Assembly (NCBI GenBank): GCA_020627825.1
Contig: JAHDGD010000033.1
Location: 1-32,734, forward strand
Direction of reading: 5' to 3'
Source: Saprospiraceae bacterium
GTDB taxonomy: Bacteria; Bacteroidota; Bacteroidia; Chitinophagales; Saprospiraceae
DNA: 32,734 nt
The number at the start of each line of letters is the position of its first letter. The first letter of the stretch is position 1. The notes under the pieces were generated by a model. It had not been told where the DNA came from, did no database searches, and worked only from the letters and a program-made list of their open reading frames with translations. The position numbers and the translations under genes are program-made. This document shows positions 16,525 to 24,866 of this stretch, one piece after another.

Positions 16525-19128
16525 CTAAAATTCAAAAGAAGCTCGAAGGAAAATTCTTCTAGGTAAAATCGGTCTTCCCACAAAGAAATTCCCCCCTGAA
16601 ACTTGACTATTTCCCTGTCTAGGAGAACCTTCCGTAACTCCATCTGCATTTAGCAAATTAAAGACAGAAATACCAAGTCGAAGACTTTCATCATTTTGTC
16701 CTAAAGCTAAAGTATAACCTGCATCTAAACGCACTATATTAAATCCGTCCAGTTCAACAGAGTTGCTGTTGTTAGCGAACTTACTTCCTAAAAAGTTGGA
16801 GCTGAAATTAGCATCAATAACACCATTGTCATAGTTAGCACCTATCATCCCCATAATATTAGGTATTCTTGCTATACTGTTTCCTACTTGTTCAGGGTTG
16901 CCTTCAACTTGTGTAAATCTATGATTCTGAAGTGTTAAATTACCATACGCATTGAATCCTTGAAAAATGGTATAATTTACGCTTGTTTCGATTCCTATTG
17001 TACGAGTGCTTTGTAATTGAATTGATTCCGTAATACCTCCTTGACCATCATTAACAATATCTACATTTCTTCTATCTCTTAACGCATTATAAAACACTGC
17101 AGCTGTACCTGCTAATCTTCTTGAACCATACTTAGCACCAATTTCTCCCTGCAATACAGTTTCGGTTTCATATGACTGTGCAGCTCCATCTGCAAACTTT
17201 AGGGATCTTAATTGTGGGAAGAAGTATCCTCTACTTCCATTAGCATAAATGTTCAAGTTGTTGTTTAATTTATATAAACCTCCTAAAACTAAAGCTATAT
17301 CTGAAGCTTGAACTCTCGCTTTGTTAAAGTTATTGGACCCTATACCATCTTCTAAACTTACAATCCCAACTGCCCTTTCCCACCTCAATCCAACATCGAA
17401 ATTAAATCTATCCAATTTAATTTCATCTGCAATGTAACCAGCTACTTTATTGCTCTGAAGTGTTTTATTTGCAGTTTGTCTTCCAGATCCCTCTACATAT
17501 CCATCTGTAGAATATAATACACTATTTCCCATTGTGTCAAGATAAGACAGTGAAATGGCTCTAGGAGAATTAGAAAAATCTCCAAGAACATTGTGAATCC
17601 AGTTGTTGTCAAGCGATCTTGTAGACGACATAAAAGTTCCAACAGTTAAATTATGGATGTTAACAGTTTTAGTTAAGTTAACTTCTCCTACTACTTCTTC
17701 CATATCTCTTTCTCTATCAAGAATTCTATTTTCAAATAATAGATCGGTATTGCTCAAAGTAGCGCCATTATCTGCATATGTAAATACAGCGTTTTCGTCA
17801 GAAATTCCTCTATCCTCAAGGTAACTCTCTTGGGTCTCGGGAGTGTTATGTGTGCCATCCCCATCTAAAAATAAGTTAAACCAATGATCATAAGAAGCAG
17901 CTTTGGTCTTAGCTGTAAGTTTCCAATTATTTCCAAATTGATGATTTAATTCAGCCATTATAAATTGTCCATTTGTAGTAACACCATCACCGATAGGTGA
18001 TTTAAATTGACCAAAAGGCGTATTAAAAGAAAAATCAGTTAATTGACTAGAAAGCATAGTGAAAATTTCTTCTCCATCATTTCCTATCGGTCTTTCTCTC
18101 TGATCATTTGAGTTATCAAGTGGATAAGGTAAATAAAATTGAACCTTATCATCTATTTTTTGCATGCACAATACAAATTTACTTTTACCATCGTTAAATA
18201 ATTTTTTAATATTTCCTCGTAGTTGATATCCTCTTGTAGGTAAACCAGTTTCTAATGGTCCTTCATCGTATCTGTAAAATCCCGAAAATGCGTAATAAAA
18301 TCCTTTTGAAAGTGGACCTGCTGATAAGAAGTCAGTTTTTAATCTCCCTCCTTGTGCCCACTCTAATTGAACTTTATTAATAGGGTCATCTGAACCTTGG
18401 ATACTTTGATAATTAACAATACCAGCAACACTTCCAGCTCCTTGTAAAGTTGCTGAACCACCTCTTACGAATTCTAGACTTCTTAAACCTATATCATTTC
18501 TAAAGTAAACATCATGGGCAGATGAATTCAATCCGAATGTGCTGAGAATTGGTATTCCATCTATGCTTAATGGTGTAAATGCGTATTGACCACCAGAAGG
18601 GAATCCCCTTACAAATAAATTCGTTGCAACTTCACCTCCACCACCTTCAGCAGTAATTCCTGGTACTGTCCTCAAAATGTCTGCCTGTGAATTTGAAGCT
18701 AGTCTCTGAAGTTGTGCCCCGTTTAAGACAGTTAATGACATAGGTGATTCTTTTTGTGATCTACCTGTAAAAGTACCTGTGACAACAATTTCATCAAGAG
18801 CTAATTTATCACTGCTTAACGATATATCTTGGGTATAATTTGTTCCATTTGCTACATCAATGGACAATTCATAAGTACGATACCCAATGTAAGAGTATAA
18901 AACTTTTTGATTTCCTGCAGGTAGTTGTAAAGAATATCTTCCATCTATATCTGAAACAGTTCCTAATGTTTCATTTTTAACTGTGACCGTAACTCCTATC
19001 AATGGAGCTCCTTCATCATCTGTGATTACACCTGATATGGTCCCTTGAGAAAAGGATAATCCCATGGAAAAGCAGACTAGAAAAATGCTTAAAATGGATT
19101 TAGTAAAAAGTAGTAAATTTCGTTTCAT
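16525..19128 (-). CDS. TonB-dependent outer-membrane receptor, not SusC-type
   Basis: This 867-residue outer-membrane active transporter is driven by TonB. It has a signal peptide (about 1-28, ending GLSFSQG) and a carboxypeptidase-regulatory-like beta sandwich typical of Bacteroidota receptors (about 30-110). Next come a TonB-box-like region around LDEIVVTGTF and a plug domain (about 120-240) with ILRTVPGI and SLEFVRGGSATLQGAGSVAG. The 22-strand barrel follows and ends in an aromatic residue (RASFEF). The length and lack of a SusD gene beside it place it with siderophore/small-solute receptors rather than SusCD polysaccharide systems. It is the first gene of the island's minus-strand series and divergent from the AraC regulator. 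By context it should import a small glycosylglycerate; an iron-chelate role cannot be excluded from sequence alone. Confidence 0.9.
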   Translation of the reverse strand: MKRNLLLFTKSILSIFLVCFSMGLSFSQGTISGVITDDEGAPLIGVTVTVKNETLGTVSDIDGRYSLQLPAGNQKVLYSYIGYRTYELSIDVANGTNYTQDISLSSDKLALDEIVVTGTFTGRSQKESPMSLTVLNGAQLQRLASNSQADILRTVPGITAEGGGGEVATNLFVRGFPSGGQYAFTPLSIDGIPILSTFGLNSSAHDVYFRNDIGLRSLEFVRGGSATLQGAGSVAGIVNYQSIQGSDDPINKVQLEWAQGGRLKTDFLSAGPLSKGFYYAFSGFYRYDEGPLETGLPTRGYQLRGNIKKLFNDGKSKFVLCMQKIDDKVQFYLPYPLDNSNDQRERPIGNDGEEIFTMLSSQLTDFSFNTPFGQFKSPIGDGVTTNGQFIMAELNHQFGNNWKLTAKTKAASYDHWFNLFLDGDGTHNTPETQESYLEDRGISDENAVFTYADNGATLSNTDLLFENRILDRERDMEEVVGEVNLTKTVNIHNLTVGTFMSSTRSLDNNWIHNVLGDFSNSPRAISLSYLDTMGNSVLYSTDGYVEGSGRQTANKTLQSNKVAGYIADEIKLDRFNFDVGLRWERAVGIVSLEDGIGSNNFNKARVQASDIALVLGGLYKLNNNLNIYANGSRGYFFPQLRSLKFADGAAQSYETETVLQGEIGAKYGSRRLAGTAAVFYNALRDRRNVDIVNDGQGGITESIQLQSTRTIGIETSVNYTIFQGFNAYGNLTLQNHRFTQVEGNPEQVGNSIARIPNIMGMIGANYDNGVIDANFSSNFLGSKFANNSNSVELDGFNIVRLDAGYTLALGQNDESLRLGISVFNLLNADGVTEGSPRQGNSQVSGGNFFVGRPILPRRIFLRASFEF

Positions 19129-19186
19129 AATAAATAGTTGTAATTGATTGATTTTTCAATATATAATTTGAAATTTCGTAATGAAT

Positions 19187-19194
19187 CAAAATTA
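19187..19194 (-). promoter_or_regulatory. Candidate -7 promoter element TAATTTTG for the receptor gene
   Basis: The octamer matches the Bacteroidota TAnnTTTG -7 consensus on the minus strand, 58 bp before the receptor ATG. No clear TTTG is found at the -33 distance. A weak -33 box would be in keeping with an activator-dependent promoter controlled by the adjacent AraC-type protein, but this is inference. Confidence 0.35.
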
Positions 19195-19294
19195 GATTGG
19201 GATTTTTAATTAAAAATGAAGAAAACTATCCATTGGTGACACTATTCTATAATTTTTTTGAGACAAATACATTCTATTTATTATTATTGTGTGA

Positions 19295-20158
19295 ATGAAG
19301 CCAGAATATGAAAAAATTGTAGATACTGGGTCTAAGTCCTTTATCATAAGAAATATTACGCGAAAAAGTCGACCACTTTTAAGTCAAGCATGGCATTTTC
19401 ACCCCGAAATCGAAATCTGCTACACAGAAAAAAGTAGAGGAAGAAGATTTGTAGGAAATCAGATCGCTGAATACGAAGAAGACGATTTAGTAATGTTTGG
19501 TTCAAATTTACCACACGGATTTACAACAGATATGTTTTGTAGTCAAGTCGTTATACAGTTCACTGGTGATTTCATGGGTCCCTCGTTTATCAATAAACCT
19601 GAAATGATAAAGATAAAATCATTATTAGAGCGTTCAAAGCAAGGACTTGAGTTTAAAGGTGCTCATAAAAAAAAGGCTATTAAGATTATTCGAAAATTGA
19701 GTACTTCGCAAGATGGGTTGTTTCAATTTCTTGAATTATTAAAATTATTGAAAACATTGACTGAAGGGAAAAAAGTTAAACATATTTGTACAAAAGAATA
19801 TGCCTTAGATTTAAACGCTAGTCAACTTGGAAGAATAAAGATAGTTTATGATCATATTATGAATAATTTTAAGGATGAAGTTCGAATCAAAACAATAGCT
19901 ACGAAGTTAAATATTTCAGAAGCAGCTTTCTATAAATTTATCAAAAAGCATACACATAAAACGTATACCCAAATAATTAATGAATTTAGAATTAATCATG
20001 CAAGTAAATTATTAATCAATTCAGATAAACATATTTCAAGCATTTGTTTTGAAAGTGGATATAACAATATTTCTTATTTCAATAGAAAATTTAAAGAAAT
20101 AATGCACGTTTCACCAATGGAATTTAAAAAGAACTACACTAATAAGTCTTTGATATAA
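19295..20158 (+). CDS. AraC-family transcriptional regulator
   Basis: This 287-residue DNA-binding regulator has an N-terminal cupin-like sensing domain (about 25-95) with WHFHPEIEICY (33-43) and the loop NLPHGFTTDM (71-80). The C-terminal AraC domain has two helix-turn-helix units: IKTIATKLNISEAAFYKFIK (198-217) and the second around ISSICFESGYNNISYFNRKF (247-266), then the usual HVSPMEFK ending. It is divergent from the TonB receptor with 166 bp between start codons, so both are likely controlled from that region. AraC regulators of this build usually activate catabolic genes when the sugar-like inducer is bound, so it is most simply the local activator of the glycosylglycerate genes. The inducer is unknown. 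Confidence 0.9.
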   Translation: MKPEYEKIVDTGSKSFIIRNITRKSRPLLSQAWHFHPEIEICYTEKSRGRRFVGNQIAEYEEDDLVMFGSNLPHGFTTDMFCSQVVIQFTGDFMGPSFINKPEMIKIKSLLERSKQGLEFKGAHKKKAIKIIRKLSTSQDGLFQFLELLKLLKTLTEGKKVKHICTKEYALDLNASQLGRIKIVYDHIMNNFKDEVRIKTIATKLNISEAAFYKFIKKHTHKTYTQIINEFRINHASKLLINSDKHISSICFESGYNNISYFNRKFKEIMHVSPMEFKKNYTNKSLI

Positions 20159-20276
20159 GACATTTCTTTATTTTAAGGTTGTTGTTTATAGAACAATATA
20201 AATGAATCTATTTATCAATATAATGATAATAACTAGACACAAATCAAAAGGTCACTCAATTTAATAAAGTAAAATT

Positions 20277-20687
20277 CTAAACTATATACCTATGTCTCAC
20301 TTGCTCATCCGGAACAGTGCAAGTAGCTTTCTTTCCGAAGATCCGATATCGAATATAAGCAACTCCATCATACATCTTATCCGTCCATTTTAATGGAAGA
20401 ATGCGACCGATTAACAATACCTTATGAAAACCAAAAGGTAGGAGTTCTACAATTTTTAAAACAGCACGAGACTTCAGATATACTTCATCGTGATGCACAA
20501 GTACAACACTTTCCATTTTTTTGGGCTCGAGCCCAAAATTCTTTAAATATATAGACGAAGATGTCCCTTGTAAAGTGCCGAACATAAACATTTCGGAACG
20601 ATCTTTTTTGATAATATATGAAACGAAGGTATTACACAAAACACAAATCCCGTCAAATAAAATGAACGATTTGTTTTGATGCGTCAT
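20277..20687 (-). CDS. DCC-family thiol-disulfide oxidoreductase (DUF393)
   Basis: This is a small cytoplasmic 136-residue protein of the DCC family, predicted thioredoxin-like oxidoreductases whose substrates are not known. The motif giving the family its name, FDGICVLCN, is intact with Asp12, Cys15 and Cys18. The conserved LLPFG and later GKKATCTVPDEQVRHRY parts follow. It begins within the stop of the DUF1573 gene (TAATG overlap), so the pair is translationally coupled. Codons 50-135 are duplicated exactly at 11840-12097, and the duplication ends at the last shared codon. This copy is the complete one, its 3' end now bordering the acquired-looking island, so its natural downstream neighbour was probably the PBP1A region. 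Confidence 0.92.
   Translation of the reverse strand: MTHQNKSFILFDGICVLCNTFVSYIIKKDRSEMFMFGTLQGTSSSIYLKNFGLEPKKMESVVLVHHDEVYLKSRAVLKIVELLPFGFHKVLLIGRILPLKWTDKMYDGVAYIRYRIFGKKATCTVPDEQVRHRYIV
20284..20541 (-). repeat. 258-bp perfect direct repeat, right copy
   Basis: This is the right-hand partner of 11840-12097, in the same orientation and with no mismatch in 258 bp. It lies inside the intact DCC gene. The complete lack of third-position differences means a recent event or continuing gene conversion between copies. Confidence 0.95.
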
Positions 20688-21130
20688 TACTCAAAATTAA
20701 AAGTGTAATTTACACGGTAGAAAAAGGGGTAATTATTTCTTTTGTCAATATTTTTAAGTTCAAAATTCACATCCACAGGTTCTTCATCTTCACGTTCCTT
20801 GCTGTCAAAACGAATGTGAAACGATCCTTCTTCACCTGGTTTTATGACGGCATCTTCATCATAAGTCAAGATGGAACACGAGCATACATCAAAAAAACTA
20901 TACTCGATATCTTCATCTGAAATATTAAGAAAACGATATGTAAATTCGGGAAAGCTGCCTTTTTTGATAGTACCTAATTCTATTGTCTTTTTTTCAAAAA
21001 CGATAATTTCACCAGCTTGTTTTGCTTGCTCAATTTGCTGAACATCATAGCGATCTTTTATGCTCGATTTCTGAGTATTGCCCACAGTAACAAACAATAA
21101 AATCATACCTAACCCGAGAAGTTGTTTCAT
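20687..21130 (-). CDS. DUF1573 secreted/periplasmic protein
   Basis: The protein has 147 residues with a signal peptide (MKQLLGLGMILLFVTVGNTQ). The mature part is the Bacteroidota-rich DUF1573 Ig-like fold: an ELGTIKKGSFPEFTYRFLN strand pair (51-69), the cysteine pair DVCSCS (Cys83, Cys85) and the KPGEEGSFHIRFDS turn. Family members are periplasmic or surface proteins of unknown role, and the usual pattern is xCGCT, here CSCS. Its stop overlaps the DCC start codon by one base. A cysteine-bearing exported protein coupled to a thiol-disulfide protein suggests redox-related work, but this is only a contextual hint. Confidence 0.85.
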   Translation of the reverse strand: MKQLLGLGMILLFVTVGNTQKSSIKDRYDVQQIEQAKQAGEIIVFEKKTIELGTIKKGSFPEFTYRFLNISDEDIEYSFFDVCSCSILTYDEDAVIKPGEEGSFHIRFDSKEREDEEPVDVNFELKNIDKRNNYPFFYRVNYTFNFE

Positions 21131-21153
21131 TTACTTTTTTATTTACATAATGG

Positions 21154-21196
21154 TAACGAAACGAATCGCGTTCAGGTTTCACGATTCATTTCGTTA
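21154..21196 (-). terminator. Long hairpin after the SprB-repeat gene
   Basis: The arms 21154-21168 and 21182-21196 pair over 15 bp with one mismatch around a 13-nt loop, between the stop of the SprB-repeat gene and the start of the DUF1573 gene. No T-run follows on the minus strand, so it may act as a processing or stability structure, or a Rho-type end, rather than a classical terminator. Confidence 0.4.
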
Positions 21197-21219
21197 ACAA
21201 AATCTTTACACCCTTGCTT

Positions 21220-24200
21220 TTACTGTTTGATTATTTTTATGATTTTTCTAGATGATTCTTTTTCTATAAAACAAATGTAAGTTCCACTTGGCCATTCTAT
21301 TGATGGAATAGAAAGTCTATCATTATTAATGGATTGATCTCTAAATATCTGAATGCCATCAATTGACAAAATAGTGACCGATGCATACACAGGTATATCT
21401 TCTATGATCAGCACATTATGAATAGGGTTTTGGACCAATACGATCGATTCCAATTCACTTTCGCCAACGGAGGAAAATACATCTATAAATGTATTGAGTA
21501 TCGTTTCACATCCATTAGCATCAACAACTGATAAAGTATATTGACTTGAAGGGAAATTTATTAAATCTTCGCTTTCGCTTATCACCACACCATTTTCTGT
21601 CCATGTAAATGTATAAGGTGGAGTTCCTCCAGTTACATCGACATCAATAAATCCATCACTCTCTCCCGGTGTTTCATCTTGTTTCGCAATTTCAGTAATT
21701 ATGAGTTCATCTGGTTCTTTCAGTGTTATGTTTACACTATCCGTACAACCATTAGAATCTTGGATGATGTAGTTGTATATTCCTGCACCTAAATTACAAG
21801 TACTTGTATCGCCTATAAATTCATAAGGCGCTGTCCCTCCAACAATTTCAAATTCTATACAACCATCCATCTCCATAAAACACGAAATTTCTGTCACATC
21901 AAATTCTACTACAGGTTCTTCCAAAACGACAATCGTTTTGCATAATTGTAATGCTGAAGTATTGCCAGCTGCATCTGTGAAGGTAAACGATTCACAATAT
22001 TCACCTGACACATCTGTTTCTATAAAGAGAATAAGAGAGTCTGGTCCTACAGTTCCAGGGCAATTATCTTGAATTGAAACTTCATCAAAATCAATTTCTA
22101 GTAAATAAGAGGCGAATCCACAGAATGTATCGATTGATTGATCATAAGAAACTTCTATTAACGGTGCTATCGAATCCAAAATAATGATGTCATTGTACAA
22201 TGTATCTATAGGCGTTTCAAAATTATAGAATACTGTTTCAATTTCTAATGTATCTAAGACATCAGGACATCCTACAAAGATACTATCTACCACTACATAC
22301 AGACTATCATCACATGATCCCGCGATGGTTGATAGGAAAGATGGTATTCCATTGAATTGCCCGTTTTCATCAAGGTAAATAGGTTCAAATTCAAGTGTTG
22401 CAGAAGGAGAATCTTCTATACTTTTTTCAATTGTAAACGTGTCAAGATGCTGGCATCCTGCTGCATTTGTTATGATGACAGAAATCTCTCCTTCAAGTAG
22501 TGAATCTGCTGTGGTAGTCGTATCTCCGTTTGACCATAATATTTCATAAGGAGGAAAATTCCAATCAATACTAATATCTATTAGCGCAAACTCTTCCTCA
22601 CATGATACAATTCCAATGGAATCAATTGTTATCATTGCTTCAGCTGCATCAGTAATTTCGATACATAGTGTTTCTGAACAATTGTTTTCGTCTGATACAA
22701 TCACATCGTATTTGCCTGCTATTAAATTGCTTACTGATGAGCTAGTATCTCCTGTGCTCCAAAGGTAATTAAGAGTTTCTGAAGTATTCGAAGTAATAGT
22801 GGCTGTCGCTAAATCACCCACACAAATGATAGAGTTAATCTCAACATTTAAATCAAACATACATTCGACTTGAACAAGTTCGACAGAATCAATAACTTCA
22901 CAATTATTCGCATCGGTAACTGTTATGACATATGTCCCTGCCATTAAATTTTCAATTGCAGCCGTAGAGTCCTGTGTCGACCACAGATATTCATAAGGAG
23001 CAGTACCATTGTTAACTGTGACCGAAATACTTCCAGAAGAAGGATTGTCAGTACTTGGATTTGTTGCATCGAAATTAAGTGAAAGAGCTTCAGGGTCGGT
23101 AATCACATAGCTTGTCGAATCTGTACAATCTCCATTAGAAAATACCACACTATATGTTCCAGCAGTCAAGGAATTTATTGTAGATGTCATATCTCCAGTA
23201 TTCCATAAATAAGTGACAGGACCATCTGTTTCGAACACTACATCCACAGTTATAGACCCATCAGACCCACCATTACATGTAGGGTTTGAAAGGGTTTCAG
23301 ATATGTTGTACATGCAGTTGATGGCTTCTATTTCTACTGAGGATTCTATTGTACATCCATTAGCATCGGTAACGATGACGGTATAAATACCTGCTTCAGT
23401 CACGGTTATGCTTTGGGTTGTTTCATTCGTTTCTACCCATAAATAAGAATATGAACTGTTAAAACCACCAGAAGGATTCGCTGTTAAAGTGTACGGATCC
23501 ATTCCAACAACTTCTATCACGACAGATAAAGGATCATTAGTATTTTCTAATGTAAAGTTAGCTTCAGCAGTACAACCTTCAATACTGGTCAAAGTTACTG
23601 CGTATAATTCATTGTAAAATCCAGTAATGGATGGTGACGTTTCTTGAGTATTCCATTCATAGGTAACAGCAATAGAAGGATTTGCAAAAGCTTGCAGCAC
23701 TATTGTTTCACAGAACTGATCTACTACACCTATTGATGCGTTGAAGAGAATTCCAGCAGAAATTGTAAAAACTTGAACAATGGAACAGTCATTTTCATCG
23801 CTTATAACCACTTCATAAGAACCTGCAGGGAGATTTTCTATGAAATTATCAGTTGATCCAGTTGACCATAAATAACTTAGATTTCCTGTACCTCCAGCAG
23901 CTTCAACTAGTATGGAACCTGTATTTTCTCCAGCACAATCAACGTCAACAACAACTGTATTGGTTATGACTAATTCTGATGGTGTTGTTAAGTCAAATGA
24001 AATCATCTGACTCTCATTAGCAGCATCTGTTACATTTACACTATTCGTTCCTCCACTTAACATGGTGGCAGTTGTTCCTGTTTCACCACTTGACCATTGA
24101 ATAGAATAGGGTGGAGTTCCGCCAGTAATATTAACTTGTGCGCTTCCATCGTTACTATCAAAGCATAACGGGTCGTTAAGATTAACGACTTCAGCTACTA

Positions 24201-24759
24201 ATGGAGGTGTATCAACATTCATTGTTCCATTAAATTGTTGTGTAACTACTAAGTCATTGGAACTTCCAGAACCATTGGCAATCACGGAAATACTGTAAAA
24301 GTCGATAACGTCTCCATCAACAAGATCACTTGGTGCTGTCCAATCTACTTCGAAAGTTACTAGACCACCACTAAAATCAGTAGCCGGACTGTGTTCGACA
24401 TACGTTCTGTCACCTGATATTGTAACCGTTGCATTGGATGATGGATTAGAAAACGTACCTACAGTTACATTGTCATCTGGACCGACGTTTGTCATTTGAA
24501 AACCTGCTCGATCAGCGTTTAAATTGTCATCGGTTATGGTGATGATGAGTGGATATGTTTCACCTGGAAGAACGTCGGCATCTAGACCTGTCACATTAAT
24601 GCTGCCGGAAAAAGCGGGATTGGATGGCGCGTGGCAACCTGCTGAACCGCATGTGCTTTCTCCTGGAGCTCCTGTTCGCCCATTGGGCGGATTTCCAGAA
24701 AAAGAATAATAAAGTATTAAGCTAATAGCTAAAATGAATGCAGAGTATCTATTCTTCAT
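21220..24759 (-). CDS. Giant secreted SprB-repeat protein with choice-of-anchor V head and T9SS tail
   Basis: This is a 1,179-residue cell-surface or secreted adhesin-like protein. It has a signal peptide (1-21), then a choice-of-anchor V domain beginning NGRTGAPGESTCGSAGCHA (26-44), with Cys37, Cys42 and His43. About ten SprB-type/Ig-like repeats of 60-80 residues follow, each with the pattern GGTPPYxxxWSxGxT ... LxAGxYxVxVTDANGC. An irregular Cys-rich insert lies at about 830-980. The C-terminus is a type A T9SS sorting domain (IPVYASVTILSIDGIQIF ... WPSGTYICFIEKESSRKIIK). SprB-like proteins carry gliding motility adhesion in some members of the phylum; others bind surfaces or polysaccharide. 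No gliding genes are in the window, so the function here is only inferred as adhesion. Confidence 0.88.
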   Translation of the reverse strand: MKNRYSAFILAISLILYYSFSGNPPNGRTGAPGESTCGSAGCHAPSNPAFSGSINVTGLDADVLPGETYPLIITITDDNLNADRAGFQMTNVGPDDNVTVGTFSNPSSNATVTISGDRTYVEHSPATDFSGGLVTFEVDWTAPSDLVDGDVIDFYSISVIANGSGSSNDLVVTQQFNGTMNVDTPPLVAEVVNLNDPLCFDSNDGSAQVNITGGTPPYSIQWSSGETGTTATMLSGGTNSVNVTDAANESQMISFDLTTPSELVITNTVVVDVDCAGENTGSILVEAAGGTGNLSYLWSTGSTDNFIENLPAGSYEVVISDENDCSIVQVFTISAGILFNASIGVVDQFCETIVLQAFANPSIAVTYEWNTQETSPSITGFYNELYAVTLTSIEGCTAEANFTLENTNDPLSVVIEVVGMDPYTLTANPSGGFNSSYSYLWVETNETTQSITVTEAGIYTVIVTDANGCTIESSVEIEAINCMYNISETLSNPTCNGGSDGSITVDVVFETDGPVTYLWNTGDMTSTINSLTAGTYSVVFSNGDCTDSTSYVITDPEALSLNFDATNPSTDNPSSGSISVTVNNGTAPYEYLWSTQDSTAAIENLMAGTYVITVTDANNCEVIDSVELVQVECMFDLNVEINSIICVGDLATATITSNTSETLNYLWSTGDTSSSVSNLIAGKYDVIVSDENNCSETLCIEITDAAEAMITIDSIGIVSCEEEFALIDISIDWNFPPYEILWSNGDTTTTADSLLEGEISVIITNAAGCQHLDTFTIEKSIEDSPSATLEFEPIYLDENGQFNGIPSFLSTIAGSCDDSLYVVVDSIFVGCPDVLDTLEIETVFYNFETPIDTLYNDIIILDSIAPLIEVSYDQSIDTFCGFASYLLEIDFDEVSIQDNCPGTVGPDSLILFIETDVSGEYCESFTFTDAAGNTSALQLCKTIVVLEEPVVEFDVTEISCFMEMDGCIEFEIVGGTAPYEFIGDTSTCNLGAGIYNYIIQDSNGCTDSVNITLKEPDELIITEIAKQDETPGESDGFIDVDVTGGTPPYTFTWTENGVVISESEDLINFPSSQYTLSVVDANGCETILNTFIDVFSSVGESELESIVLVQNPIHNVLIIEDIPVYASVTILSIDGIQIFRDQSINNDRLSIPSIEWPSGTYICFIEKESSRKIIKIIKQ

Positions 24760-24866
24760 AAAATTGAATTTACATCTTGTTGACGGTTAAGCGAATCTTT
24801 TATAAAGATGCTATTTAGATTTCAAATGATGCATTTCTTTTGGTCCGAAAAGATACTTAATATAAT

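Larger units (their letters stand above)
12098..20283. other. 8.2-kb island for glycosylglycerate catabolism, flanked by direct repeats
   Basis: The block between the two 258-bp repeats contains exactly five intact genes. A TonB-dependent receptor, a GH63-type hydrolase, a sodium symporter and a glycerate kinase lie on the minus strand, and a divergent AraC regulator is on the plus strand. They make one pathway, and none has an evident tie to the flanking genes. The repeats are what a single-crossover insertion of a circular molecule carrying the end of the DCC gene would leave, or an integration into the gene's 3' end. No recombinase gene is present in the block. Acquisition by transfer is inferred, not shown. 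Confidence 0.65.

Noticed and set aside
12098-20283. Search for integrase, transposase, toxin-antitoxin or phage genes within the island
   Set aside because: None found; all sequence is accounted for by the five metabolic/regulatory genes and short gaps, so the block cannot be called a classical mobile element.
11793-20684. 11-mer TTTTGATGCGT at 11793-11803 and at the DCC start (20674-20684), suggesting a further remnant of the DCC gene
   Set aside because: Only 11 bp match and flanking bases diverge quickly; chance is a sufficient explanation.
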